Positions 45,687-58,443 of a stretch of 64,000 bases of DNA are shown here, piece by piece. Location: contig CM026426.1 in assembly GCA_014871385.1 (NCBI GenBank), positions 104,815,281-104,879,280 of the forward strand, written 5' to 3'. This DNA comes from Ceratodon purpureus. Taxonomy: Eukaryota > Streptophyta > Bryopsida > Pseudoditrichales > Ditrichaceae. Position 1 is the stretch's first letter, and every line of letters starts with the position of its first letter. The notes beneath the pieces are model-generated. The model was not told where the DNA came from. It ran no database searches and saw only the letters and a program-made list of their open reading frames with translations. Position numbers and translations under genes: made by a program.

Positions 45687-48183
45687 ATGGTGACCACGCG
45701 GGGAATGTCGGCGGCGAGGCCCACACCTCCGCAGCCTTCACCAAGTACTGTCGAAGACAGAAGGCCTAGTTCCATGTGGTGGTTCCGGGAGAAGGAGGGG
45801 CTCAATGCCGTCGGTTACATACCCGGCACAAATCTCGGGAACAAAGTATGCTCGAAGCAGGATTACGAAGATTTTTGGGGCCGAAAAGACTACAACAACG
45901 GCACACGATACAAGACATATGTCTCCCCGCGTATGGTCAAGAGAATTCGACACCTATACCAGCGGGTTTTCCAAAGACCGATAGGAATGGCAGATGCACT
46001 CCCATACCATTTCGGACGCGGCCTTCTTGCTGAGAGAAACGGATATCCCATCAACTGGGCTGCATACGCTAGGAGAATGACACACAAGGGAACAGGTGAC
46101 ACCGTCCACCTGGGGGAAACTTCGCGACAACCAGGTGAACTGATGAAGATGGGGAAACCGTTCAAATTCCTCTCGCTAGAAGATCTAAGGAAGAGGACTC
46201 CAGCTGGAATGTGGCCCAAAAACGAGGCGGCAGAGGAATCGAATGGAGAAGAGGGGAGGGACGATGATTGGGATGTGAATGTGCACTTCTCTGGAGGTGA
46301 TATGAACTTGGCAAATTTCAAGCGAGCGCCGACGCACCCTGTCCCACCTAGACCGCTGCGGAAGTTTGTATCACTAAGAGGCAGTGCACCTACAGGTTTG
46401 AGCTTAACAGAACGTCGACATAGTTAAGTAGATTCTTTTAAATGCTATATGTATCGTCTATATCATCTACATTGTATATTTTGTTCTCGTCTTGATGACT
46501 CACATTGCAAGTGCTGTCGTGGCTTCTGTTTGGGAGATCCCACAGACGACGGAGATGTCGTGCTCGGGAAGAGGGTAGGCGGAGATATCACAGCAGAAGA
46601 ACGTGGAAGAGGAAGTGTACACCACTCAGGCTGGGCTGTAAAAGGGAAAAGAAGTTGCGAGGGCTGCGGGAAAGAGGAAATCACACCCCGGGACTTCATG
46701 TTCGAAAGAAGCTTCCCACGACCGGGGCATCCTTGGCTCCATGGTGAGTAAGAAACTAAGAGTCAAAGTGTTATTGTTATTCACTTCTTGATGCCTATAT
46801 TTTCCCGGTATGTGGATTTGTTTGTGTGTACGTACTTGGTAGGATGCGATATAAACCCCGGGCCATGCATTGATAGGAATTGCTCCACAAAAGAGGAGTA
46901 TATAGAATTTAAAAGTAATTAAACATACACTGATGTTATGCACAGGGGTACTTGTGAAGCTGGAACAAGGAGATGTAGAGGAAAAGCCACGGGTCCTGGA
47001 GGCTTGGGGGAGTACTGGGAAAGGAAACATTTGCTCAGTCGAAGGTACAGATGGAATTCACCACTGCGATTTGTCACGGTCCCCGTAGGTGCTGGATAGG
47101 GAAATGCTTTGTATATGACACGGAGATAGATATGAGTGTCATAAAAAATCTTGGAGAGCAGACAGCAGAGGACAGTAAGCTCCAAGGCATCTTGCTGCTT
47201 AGACGAATGTGAAGTGGTCGAGGGTGGGAGGGTTGATTGTAATTGACTAATGCACTTAAATTTGTGGACAAGTCTCCCGGTGACAGCATCTCCAAATGAA
47301 TTGGGCGTCAACATAGAGGATGCCATAACCGCGGAGTTGGGTGCAAAGAAAATACTGGAAAGGGGGAAGACCTCGGGGGGTATCGAAGCTGAATTCCGAC
47401 CATTGTGCGATGAGAGTGCGAACAATCGAAGGTGTTGTCTAACCGTCGTATGGCAAAATGCGTTCATGACAGTACAGTATTTCACAGATGTTGTCACATT
47501 CCATGGCCATGAAAATCCAATTCACGATTTAGAAGGACGCAGTGGAGGGAATTAAATTGAATTCATGCGGAGTTATCTAACACATAAGTGTAATCAAAAT
47601 TGCAGGAAACCTCATGGACGGCGGTGTCAATGCACTAACATTGGAATCTTGTCGGGAGTTCGTGCGGCTCAAAGTGAAGAGGGCAAGGGCGGTGCTTGAA
47701 AAGAGAAAACTGGAGACGGCAGTCCTGCTCGAAGAATTCAAGAGGCAATCTGGAGCGCTCCACATGCTCGAGCACAGAGCAGAGTACCTTCGGAGGCAGT
47801 ACGAGCTCGACCTTGTTGCGCTCATCAAGAGGAAAGGGGGGCGTGACAAATTGGCAAGTAGCGACGTCGAGTTGGAAACAGAAGAGCTGAAAGCGTTGGT
47901 GAAGAAGGTCGAGGCTGACGACGCGTGCTACCATGCGTGGATAGATACAGGGGCCCTAGCGAGGAAATTGTCGGAAGCGAAGAGAAAAATGATGCATCTT
48001 GTGAAGGTCTCCGCCACATGGGAAAACCAGTTGGACCGAAAAGCGGCGTCGTTGTTCGAGGAGCTGATGCGAAGTGACATCTCCGAGGACGATGCATTTA
48101 AAAACGCAGGGCTAGAATGCGGATGCGACAACTTCAACTGTGACTACCTATACGAGGTAGATGAGGGGCACAAAAATATGTGA
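45687..48183 (+). CDS. Unnamed CACTA-accessory-like coiled-coil gene, copy 2 (apparently intact)
   Basis: The exons 45687-46395, 46546-46743, 46946-47044 and 47606-48183 have canonical borders and all join in phase 1, giving about 527 codons ending at TGA. The N-terminal third carries the block HLYQRVFQ, DALPYHFGRGLLA, INWAAYA, GT that aligns with copy 1 at 3.2-3.4 kb, where many of the same residues recur. It is preceded by MWWFREKEGLN and a DYEDFWGRKDY block. A small Cys pair (CEGCGKEEITP) follows. The last exon is a long coiled coil (LKVKRARAVLEKRKLE … LRRQYELDLVALIKRK) with a Cys-bearing tail (CGCDNFNCDYLY). The function is not known. It may be a DNA-binding partner of a CACTA transposase. 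No transposase is seen next to this copy. An extra phase-preserving exon between 47045 and 47605 cannot be excluded. Confidence 0.6.
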
Positions 48184-50590
48184 ACATCTGGTCGACGGCG
48201 AAGTCAGAGTGTACGTGCGTTGCTGATGCGAGCCACCCAACACAAGTAGCGGACAGGAGGCTCCCTCTGTGGAGATGTCAAATTGTGGCGTACAGAAGAA
48301 CGTTTTTGCAGGACATATGCGGATAGGGACTACAGTAGAGGGGACTATTCAATTTTTTCTTTTTCTTCCCCTGTGGGCTGCAATTCAAATGGAGCATTGT
48401 GTAGAACATTTACGGTGTTAATGCAAGGGTGTTAATATGGAATTACAACACCATTTTTTGGATCACTTAGAATATAGGCCATCGGTAGTGTACAGTTACA
48501 TACTAGCCAGATGGCAATGCCTGTGTAAGCAAAGGCGTTAAGCAGTGAAATACTAAGGTCTACATAGAGTTAAACATATCCTGTCTACACGTGGTCAATA
48601 TTGTATTTTGCACTCTACGAGTCGTCAATCCAGTAGGTGTTTTGGAGCCATTCCCGGAACCAGAGATGTGTAAGTCGAAACTTGTAATCCTACCTAGGTA
48701 GGAGAGGGAACAGCCCAGGAGTCATCGGGCAGAAAGGTCAGAATCCTCCATGGGTAGATGAGTCAGTATTGTACTTGCGTAGATCAAATCGTGAAAAAAA
48801 CAAAATAAGAGGGAAAGAAACGGTAAGTATAAAAAAAAAAACAAGGAAAAGAAGTCAAAGTCAGGGGTAGAATGTGAATCTGAATCCATCTCCGCATGTC
48901 CATTGCATGTAAAACGTCAAAGTACCCAGCTAAAGTACACAACCATAAGTTACCAGGTCCACCGGCCAGAAAAAATTCAGCAAACCGCTCCCATAGCTAG
49001 ATTTCCATATTGGCCGAGGTACATTTCGGGGCTATGTTTTCACATCCTGTTCCTACGAATATTTTGTAATGCGGGGAAACAAAATTGTGTGGGGTCCCAA
49101 CGTCGGCGACGTCTGCACGACTCCGGTTTTAGAGCATATTTGGACTGTAGTGGTCATTCGATACCGCGAGTGGAAAATTTCTGGAAAATGATCCCCCCGC
49201 TGGAGAGAGAAAGCCAGGTATTGTAGTAGTGTCTGTTTTTGTGATGTGAATTTGTGAAGGGTAACTGCAGTAGCGAAGCAGTTTTGGGAAGGAGATGAGT
49301 GTAACAAAGATCTGTTTTTTGAAAGTTTGAGATGTTGTTCTCCTTGTTTCCACACAAATCAGCATGAAGTCTAAATTGAAGGGTACAGTCAAGATATTGA
49401 CAAGGGGTTCATTTGCAAATTAATCACTTTATGCAAATGCGGGGTACGGCTGAATTCATTTGTTATGCCAGACCGTCTCCTAACAAAATGTCTAGTTAGG
49501 GTTCACCAGCGATCAAAGGGAAGTAAGAACAAAATTTCTGAGGAACAGAATGCAGCCTGATCGTTCTCTCCAGAACAATTCCACCAGATTGGAGGACGGG
49601 GCATTGGAGAAACAAGTAAAGTTCCTAATCAATTGTATCCTCGGGCGTCTCAGTTATTTCTGACTGTTCAATGTGCATATGGTTGAGCTCCTAGAAATTG
49701 ACGCAAATTAACTGGAATTAAAGAAGATTACAAAGGATTTATATGTAAGGTTCTTACTCTGCAATGAAAATTAAGAATGCTGACCATTAAGAATGCTAGA
49801 CTGGTTGCTCACCAAAAGAAGAAAAGAGAAGTTCAGAAGAAAAGAGCAGCAATGGAAAGTTTCTCTGTAACAATCTGATGCTTGTCTTACGATAAACCGT
49901 TGTTTGTCACATGAGCACCTATGATGCCAGGCCGACGGATGAGCACAAATCTTCACAACTAGCATTTTGAGCAGAGTTAATAAGGACCACTATAAATGAA
50001 GCAGAAGGCCGCCTTTCAAAATATTGGTTTGAGAATTACCATGTCGCTTTGGCTGAATTAATGATCTAAGCGACAGACTAAATAGAAGACTTACAAATGT
50101 TTGAAGAACAATTGGACAATTTCACCAACGAAAGAGTACTCGACTTCAATTTTAGTGAGAAATACGGGACGAATTACGAAATGGAATATTCACCTTTGGA
50201 CCATTTTATCAAAACAATGTTGTTGTTTATAGCTTGAAAGACCGCAAAAGTAGCTGCAAGGGCAACAACTAAGCAAACCGCAATGACAATGAGAAGTGTG
50301 AGGCCTTGCAGGTCTTGAGGCAACTACTTGAAACAAGTGCTTAAAGAAAACGGAGTCCATAAGGAGAAGGATTCAGAAAGATAAAAAGATTCCATGGAAC
50401 CCACAGGAAGTGCCATTCGGGACCTAGCAGGCTCGGCGGCCATCGGAGAAGATTAGAGTGTATTTATCCCACAAAAAATTCAAACGGGACTAAATACAGC
50501 CATCCCATTAATTATCCAAGAATACAGGCACTAAGAACTGGCAGAGCACCACTTATAATGCAACCTGACATCAGTTTCAGAAGGCAACAA
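48184..50590. other. Intergenic sequence without recognisable genes
   Basis: Mixed composition with short frames only. No repeats shared with the rest of the window were noticed. Confidence 0.45.
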
Positions 50591-52192
50591 AAGTGGCACG
50601 TTCAAAGGAGTTTGCCAACAAGGAGGACAGGGATGTCTACTGATGGTTAGCTCAGCTCCGCCTCCAATTTGACAGCGACCCTACTGGATATAGGACGGAG
50701 TGACAAAAAGTTAATTGCGCTCTATCATATATGACGGGGTCGGCACAAGGTTGGGCCATGCCCATCCTCCAAGCCCTTGACGAGGGTCGCGGTCACCCAC
50801 TCTTGATTTCCTACAATGCTTTCCGCGAAGGGGTCGTAGTGGTCTTTGGAGAGATCGACGGGAAAGGCAACGCTCAAGATCACTTACATGAGCTTTGGCA
50901 GATAGCTGGGGTGGCTTCCTACATAGCCACCTTCAACGAGCTCGCAGCACAAGTGAACTTGTGCAAGGAAGCTCTCATTTCGACATTCTGCCGTGGATTC
51001 AAGAATGACATCTTTCATTCAGTAGCCACATCTAAGGAGCCTCCTTCAACTCTCTAAGGGTAGATGGCCAGAGCTTCACGGATTGACAAGCGACTATGAG
51101 CGATGCATCAATAGGCCGGTAGGCTACCTACTACGAGGGGTCTCCAAGGTCGCTAATTCCCAAGTCCCTTGTCCGCACCTTGATCAGTACCCATGGAGCT
51201 AGATGCACTTGCCACCGTTCCCTGCAAGTCAACCGAGATGGCTAAGACACTTGCGGAGCAGTTAGAGTATGAGCAGCAGGTACGTTGCTGGGGGTGCGGA
51301 AAACCAGGACATCTCCGGACCTGATGCCCAGCCAACCCCACCCAACATTTGTTGTTTTCCGCCACTTTGGACAAGGAATTTAGCGATGCGGGAAAAGACA
51401 TGGCTCGGGATTGACATCTTCCGTTCGATATCGGAACCTACCACAAACGGTAAGAACCAGGAGCTATAAGCACGTTGTGGTGGACTTAGCGACATCGGAA
51501 GCCAAGCCTTTATATCTTCGTGCTACGCGGATCCTAGAAATCATTTGACATTGGCAGGACTTGTCAACGGCCAGCCAACAACCCTCATGGTGGATTCAGG
51601 GGTGACGGGCATATTTATTCATCCGGTTTTTGCTGCATCCAACGCAACAACCATCATTGCGAAAGCCAAGCTCTGGGAGGTGCGCGTTATTGGTTGGTGC
51701 GTCTTCAACACCGGATTAGTTACGCATGAGACAACATTCTAGCTAGTGAATGACGACCACACTAAGACTCTTAGAGCAGATATTACCAATACCGGATGGT
51801 ATGACTGCATTGTGGGCACTCCGTGGTTATGGCGCCATGACCTCGATATCCGATGGGCTATCGAAGTGGTGCGGTTTGCATTGGCTTTCTGCCAAGCCCA
51901 TTGCTTACTACAAGCTCAAGTTTTCAATAGGCTTCCAATTGCCTCGCGCCTGAGAGTCAATTAACATACCTTGGTGTCCTTGCCAACGTTTTGGCAAACT
52001 ACCAGAGGTGCAGAAATTTATATAATGGAGATTTTCAAACTTTTTGAGGCCGCGCCAAAATCAAAGGCAATGTTTTCTATAAAATACAATAATTTTGAGG
52101 GGGCATTTAGCGAAGAAGCCTCCAATGAACTTCCACAACACGGACCTTTAGACATGAAGATAGACTTCAAGGATGGCGAGGAACCCCTATAA
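50590..52192 (+). pseudogene. Ty3/gypsy gag-protease relic
   Basis: The gag core reads through several stops: FDSDPTGY, then SYMTGSAQGWAMPIL, then YNAFREGVVVVFGE and KGNAQDHLHELWQ, then FNELAAQVNLCKEALI (50640-51055). A zinc knuckle CWGCGKPGHLR lies near 51288-51320, its final Cys preceded by a stop. A retropepsin-like block, VNGQPTTLMVDSGVTG, lies at 51561-51610, followed by VGTPWLWRHDLDIRW near 51810-51855. Reverse transcriptase and LTRs are not found. The combination resembles gypsy elements common in fungi and some other eukaryotes. Many stops show it is dead. Confidence 0.8.
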
Positions 52193-55100
52193 TGGGTTTA
52201 TAAGTTTGTGCTATAAGTTGCCTGTGCAAAGTGCCTATATATTTGATAACTTTCATATTTGAATCCACGAAATGTTATAATCTATTTTCAATGTCATATT
52301 GAAGTGGTTATAGATATAACATACATATTACTCTACTTGTACTTCTACAGATAAATATGGATGGTAGGATCTTATCATGTGTAATGCAATGTGTCCTCTC
52401 ACTTTGACTATGATCCTTATATCTATATAAGGTTACTTGCTACATCTTGCATCTCCACAATTTATTGTCTATCTCATTTTCAAATATTATTCACCTTCTT
52501 TGCTATATCATAAGATCTTACAAAACTTCTACAGGTCATATTTTATTAGATTTTCTGAGTCCAAATTTGGACTTTAACCAGTCTAGACTTTTGAAAGTCT
52601 AAAATTATTTAAACGTGGCATATAATATATTTTCTAGAAATCCAATGAAAAACATAATTACATTGCTCTAAAGTTCTTGTAAATTCCTACGTCTTTAGAA
52701 ATTTGCAAAAATCTCAGCTAAGACTGACATCCTAGAAACTTGCAAAAAAACTTAATTGCTTGCCAAACAAACAATAGTCTTTTAGGGATTTAATTATATG
52801 TATAATAGTCATATATCGATTTTTTTTTTAATTTGATATTTTAATTTCACACGATCTTTTTATTAATTTATAACTATTTTTTATATCATAGTATAGAATT
52901 AATATTTTTTTGAAACGTCTAATATGATTTTATTCAAATATGAAAATTTATTTACAACTTAAGTATCTGAGGTAGCCATGTGAAAATGCTTTGTCAACAC
53001 TTTGTATCAAACTCTACATACCTCTACTAGTTCTAAAACTTGATACACAAGTAACAAATACAATATTTTTTGAGCTGAGAAAGAAATAACCTTACTCTAA
53101 AGAAAAAGCATGTACTTCAAAAAGACTCAAAGTTTACTTATTGTGCCAAGCACAAAATGCCTCCTTTTCTAGCACATTAAATGTTATAGAATTTGTTCTC
53201 TTTCATCTTCTTATTTTCTACTTCATTAAGGGACATCAATTTTTTTTGCTGACCGTATACATTGATATTTAATGAAAAGTTTAACTTGTACAAAGTAAAA
53301 TGCATACAAGCAAAGTATTTGACATAAATTAGTTGCTATGTATGTCTGAATGCAATACTAAATTCCTTTACCTCTATAACTTGGTATCAGTTCCTAACCC
53401 GAAAAATTTATACAACCTTGGAAAATGATCTATAATGTCTATACTCTAAATTTTTCAAATTAAAAGAAGTGAAATGGGGTGATGCTGTAAAGCAAAGTCA
53501 TTTTTTCTCACTTCATATTTTATCCACAATTATTAATTTATCGATTTATGTATTTTGAAACTCATGAAAAAAGAAGTCTAGAATAAGAATTTGCAATTGA
53601 AGATGGGAATAATTTGTACATCTATTTATTTATTGATTATACTTATTTTTCTTATACTTAAAGTGGCAAATTTGGAGTTCTTTTTTCACAAAATTTGTCA
53701 AGAAATCGTAAGCTTTAGTTGATTCACCTATTTGATAAAGTATACCTTGAAAAATTTTAAAAAATCATCAAGTAAGCCAAAACATTATTTTAACATAACT
53801 ATTAGATTAAATAGCTCAAAAACATTACTTCATCATATACAATTATATAGTACACTTGAATTTTACAAGCTAAATATATTTAATTCCTTGAAATTGTATA
53901 ATCACTTAATGATTGTAGGATTTAATGAATTTATAACCTCATTTAAAAAGCATGAGGTCTGGTATATAGTATACTTCTCTCTGTTTTATAAAGAAAAAAA
54001 ATCAAATTTCTGGTAAGAAGAAAAGGACAAGGTTTATCGTGCACTATTCATGTAATATATAATTTCTAGGTGTTATTGTAATCTTATTCTTTTAAAGGGT
54101 GTAATTGCATTCTTAAAAAAATTAGTGCATTTTGTATGGAAATTGTTCAGGGCTCCTTGGTTTAGGAGATGTAGAGATTGTTAGCCCCATACTTTATGGG
54201 TGAATTTTTCAAATCCCTAAACTTTTCTTCAATTAAAAACATAATTGCTGAAGAGAAATTGAAATAGTTTCTACTGTATTGAATTAAGCTTCCTCAATCT
54301 GGCGTAATGATAACAGGTCACCTGGGAAAAAGTAAAAGAATCTCTTGAAGTTGCAGAAGTCACAGCTAAGAAGATTGAAGTCGCCAGTTCAGCATACAAA
54401 CCATGTGCAGAGAGGGCATCCCTTTTGTACTTCATTCTCATAGAATTGGTTGCAATCGACCCCATGTACCAGTTTTCATTGGAATCATATGTGGAGATTT
54501 TCCTGATATCTATCGCCAAATCAGCCAAGTATTCAACACATGCGCCTATATATGCTAATAAATGCAATATTTGTTTGAATCGATTAATAAGTTTGTATTG
54601 AATGCCTTTAGTCAACCTTTAAAATAAACTAGTCATTTTATTCCACTGGAGTGTTGTCTAAAACTGATCATGAGGTATCAAAAATGACTTCTAAAAAACC
54701 ATTGTTATGATGCAATAAGGTGGAGGCCAGGCACCCATAACTAATCAGTAGACTTCTCCATTTCCGACCTCCATTTCCAACCACTTATTGTTCAAAATCT
54801 TGGGAGATCTAAAAGAAAGTATCAAGCATGATTGTTAGAAAGGGAATCAAAGGGAATCAAAGGGAATCAAAGGGAATATTTTGGTAGTAGCACAGTGATC
54901 AAGTTTTGGTGTCATGGTGGTCGGTTTTAGGTGGGCCTACATATCGGTTATATGTATTACAAAAAAAATGCCTTTCAAAATTCATAGTGAATTAAATATT
55001 GAAGTAAACATGACATTTAAAGTTGCATTCCTCCTTAAACCTATTTCCCCTTCAAGGAAAAATCTCCCTCAACTTATACACCTCCAAACTTAGTAGCAAA

Positions 55101-55997
55101 TCACTTAACTGGTCATTTATAGGTGCCTCCACCTTATATATGCAAAACTACAATCTAGACTTCTGTTATATGCCAATATAAATGTAGAAAGATATGTTTG
55201 ATGACTAGGAATTATAAGAAGACTGTATTTACTCAGTTGTTTTACTATGAACTATTTTATAAATAAGTTATTAGTTGAAATATATGTAGTGTTGTAAGAA
55301 CTTTCATATCTAGTTCAAAACCTTTGAGAAGAATGAAATTTTCTCAAAGAAATAAAAAATTACACAAAGTTCTTGCAATGCATACACAAAATCATATAAA
55401 TCATTTCTTAAAGTACCATTAAGATATGACCTTGTAGATAACTATGCAAATAGTAAATCAACCCAAACTGAATCATAATCACTGCAGAAGTACTCTACAA
55501 ATCCAATACTATCTTCAATGTCATTTTTGTCGTCTGTAGTTAAGTTGATCCTTGTTCCATGCTATTTCGGTATATTAATTGGTTGCTACTAAAAAGTAAT
55601 TGCATAAGTACATTTTCCAGTGCAGTTTGTGTGATATTCAGTAAATATACATGAAATTGCATTGAAACTGTTTGTGTTCATGGATTAAAATCAATGAAAT
55701 TTAGAGTACTAAGATATTCTTACAATGAGTTTTAATGAAACAAAATTTAAAATTAATACAATATTTATGTGAGAGATAATAACGGAGATGATTTTAGAGA
55801 TGGTCTTTACAATACCATTCAAACTTTGGTATTTGCAATAAAGGACCTTAATATTATACTGTGTTGTAGCAGAGTAACTGCTTTATGCACCTCCAAATGT
55901 ATACTATTTGTAAAAAGAAATGAGGTTTGGACTCAAAAAGTTGATTCATTGATTTCCATGTTCAAACTATTAATCATCACAAATAGACTTGAATGGC
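52193..55997. other. AT-rich gene-free stretch
   Basis: It is strongly AT-rich with no frame of interest. It contains the short tandem repeat at 54838-54877. A minus-strand frame at 54271-54615 has no recognisable domain. Confidence 0.5.
54838..54877. repeat. Tandem repeat of aaagggaatc, nearly four units
   Basis: A ten-base unit is repeated without change. It is a simple minisatellite. Confidence 0.9.
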
Positions 55998-56868
55998 TTA
56001 ACCCCTAAAGGACAATTGTCCTAGAATGGGCTTTTTTAAAATTTGGGCAGGTTTCTAGAATTTCAATTTAATTCGTAAATCTTTGAAAATGATAATGTAG
56101 GTAGGCATTTTGAAGAGGTTTGTGTAACATTTTTTGTTTTTTTCTTTTTTTTAAAATTTTTTTGAACATACTGAAAAAAAGTTACGGTGTTTTGAGTGTC
56201 AAAAGTTGCATTCAGCCAAACTTTGGGCAAGCTCTCAGCCACTGTGAATGAAGCAAATTCTGCCAAAAACTGCCCCAAACTGCCCAAAATTACCAAAATC
56301 TGAAAAAAAGACGAAACTTTGAAATTCCACCAAAAATTGAGATTTTGATATTTTTCAAAAATAAAAATTTCTATGTATAGAGAAGACAGTAGAGCATGTT
56401 CCCACCGTTCGGATTATCAATCCAAGACTTTTTCATATGCTATTTTTATTGTCAAAAAACGGCCTTTGTTTGTGAATTTCAGCATACTCCTTAGCGGAAA
56501 ATGATTTTTTTGGCAACCTTCCACAACGTTTTGGAATATGATATTTTTTGGACATGTACCTAACTCACTTAGAAATAAGAATATGGAGAGACTCATCCCA
56601 TATCTACTTTTAAAATGGTTTTTTGGGCCTTCAAAACTCTGTTGTCTCCTTTTTTTGCAGGGAAAAAAAACATGTTTTTCAACTTTGAATGTTACGATCT
56701 TGCAATTTTGTGAGATTTCGTGGACATGTAGACATACAAGTTAACTACAAGATCTTATGGTTAGATGTACTAAAAAAGACCCCAAGTTTGCAGAATCCAC
56801 CTTGCTTTGAAGATGGGCTATTTTGAGGCAGTTTTGATGAAAAATACCCTCAAAACTTTAGGGGTTAA
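55998..56868. mobile_element. piggyBac-like MITE with TTAA target duplication
   Basis: TTAA stands at both ends (55998-56001 and 56865-56868). The body begins cccctaaag and ends with its exact complement ctttagggg. piggyBac elements insert at TTAA and have ends beginning CCC, so this fits a non-autonomous member of about 863 bp. A palindrome ggacaattgtcc follows the left end. No transposase is present. A second, older copy lies at 10292-11140. Confidence 0.85.
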
Positions 56869-57488
56869 AACATAGTCACGTATTACTAAAGGTAATTTGT
56901 CATATTTTCGTTTTTTTTATCCTTAGTCCTTACCAATTTTTTTATTTTGATTTAAGAATTATTTATGGACAAATCAACTATCCTACCAAAGTATGTTGTT
57001 GATATTTGTTTATAAAATTCCATGCTTAAGGATCCAGTAATTTATTCCCTCAATACAAAAACATGATTCTTATTTGTTCTAAAGGAAATATGGGAAAGAA
57101 AATACAATCAAGAAAAGCTGAACTTCTTTGGTCATTAAATAGGGAACTACATTGTGTACAACATCATGCACAAACTCGATCACTTGCTTTGTTCAACAAT
57201 TATAGAGCTATTGTGGTAGTAGTGACTAGTGAGTGATGAGTAAAGAGCCTAAATTTTTTCAGCGATTTTTGGAATTAAGTCAAAATTTTGCTAAAATTCA
57301 TTTATTTTTGGTTCAAAAACAGATATAATTCCATGGAAATCATAGACCAAGGGATTATGAGTGGCTTACAATTTGAATGCGGTTGTTTCTTCAAAACAAG
57401 GCTAGAAGAGAGCTATTGCATTTAATAAATTGTCATTCATCAATTGAAATTAGTAGAGACTCACATAGAGAAGAGTGTCAAGTGTGAC
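56869..57488. other. AT-rich flank of the hAT element
   Basis: No gene is seen. It ends at the hAT terminus, and the last eight bases (agtgtgac) are the candidate target duplication. The right partner is outside the window. Confidence 0.4.
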
Positions 57489-57604
57489 CAGGGTTGTCAC
57501 GGTCGTCCGGGACGCTCGGGACGTGGGGACGTCTGCGGACGTCCGCCAGCGCCACAAGACGTCCTGTGACTTAGAAAAAAAAAATCACCCGCACAGGTTT
57601 CACC

Positions 57605-57925
57605 CCGGGGTGAAACCACACCTTGAACGCGGGGGAGGGGTTGCGGGGGAGGGTGCGGCCGTCGCCGCGGAGGGGGGGGCGTCGGCCGCGTCGGGAAGGG
57701 GCCGTCCCCGGCAACGGCCCCTTGCCGTCGTTGCGGAGGGGGGGGGGCTGTCCCCAGCGACGGCCCCTTGTCGTCGCCACGGTGGAGGGGGCCGTCCCCG
57801 GCGACGGCCCCTAGCCGTCACCGCGGTGGGGGGGCCGTCTCCGGCGACGGCCCCTTCGACGGCCGTGACAACCCATGATCCGACGGCCCCCCGCTTGACT
57901 TACGGCCTCGACGGCCGTCCTCCCT
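57605..57925. repeat. GC island 4 inside the hAT element
   Basis: This is a shorter island with gacggcc/ggccgtc heptamers, here mixed with cggcgacggcccctt and runs of G. It lies between the terminal repeat and the promoter of the transposase, which fixes the normal position of such an island within an element. Confidence 0.8.
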
Positions 57926-57965
57926 TGATTTTTAGGGCTTACCCCTTGGCATTTCATGGGATGAG

Positions 57966-57972
57966 TATAAAA
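57966..57972 (+). promoter_or_regulatory. TATA box of the hAT transposase
   Basis: gagtataaaagacc lies 40 bp after GC island 4 and about 210 bp before the ATG at 58178, closely matching the layout before the kinase-like gene. Confidence 0.65.
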
Positions 57973-58177
57973 GACCCCTCCTGGAAGTTGGCATTACACT
58001 TCTGAATTGTACTCCATGTGCTATTAGTTGCACTAATACACGTGTGTATGCGTTGCATGGTGAACGGCGGCGTTCAGAAGTGTGTTGAATTAGAGCTTCT
58101 TGGGAGGCTCTACTTCTCTTGCGGACGTGGTACCCCGATTTTTTGAAGTTTTTCCGGGCGATCTATCAAGTGCACCA

Positions 58178-58443
58178 ATGGCGTCTAGAAGTTACTCACC
58201 ATGGTACACCAAAGTTCATATGATCGATGCGGAGAAGAAGAAGACTGAGATGGTTCAATGTATGCTATGCAAGAACACTTTCGCAAAGAGGATTGAGCGG
58301 ATGCTCAGTCATTTGGGCTATGACAAAGTTCTAGGGGTACGGACTAGTGGAGTAGGTCGTTGCACTAATTTGTCACCCGCTATACAGTCCTTGTTCAAGA
58401 ATTGCGGTGGCAAATTTGTAGCACGATGTGGTACCCGTATTCC
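58178..58443 (+). pseudogene. hAT transposase, N-terminal part with BED-like zinc finger
   Basis: The frame starts at ATG 58178 (accaATGGCG). It has YSPWYTKVHMID, then VQCMLCKNTFAKRI, then MLSHLGYD, a CxxC and His arrangement typical of BED fingers that bind element ends. The coding sequence is cut at 58443 by the CCGG-rich insertion. It resumes in the same frame at 61906, so the two parts were once one exon. Confidence 0.75.

Noticed and set aside
46946..47044. A 2A-like string (GDVEEKP) in the third exon of the copy 2 family gene
   Set aside because: The essential NPG-P core is absent, so ribosomal skipping is not expected. The similarity is limited to a few acidic residues.
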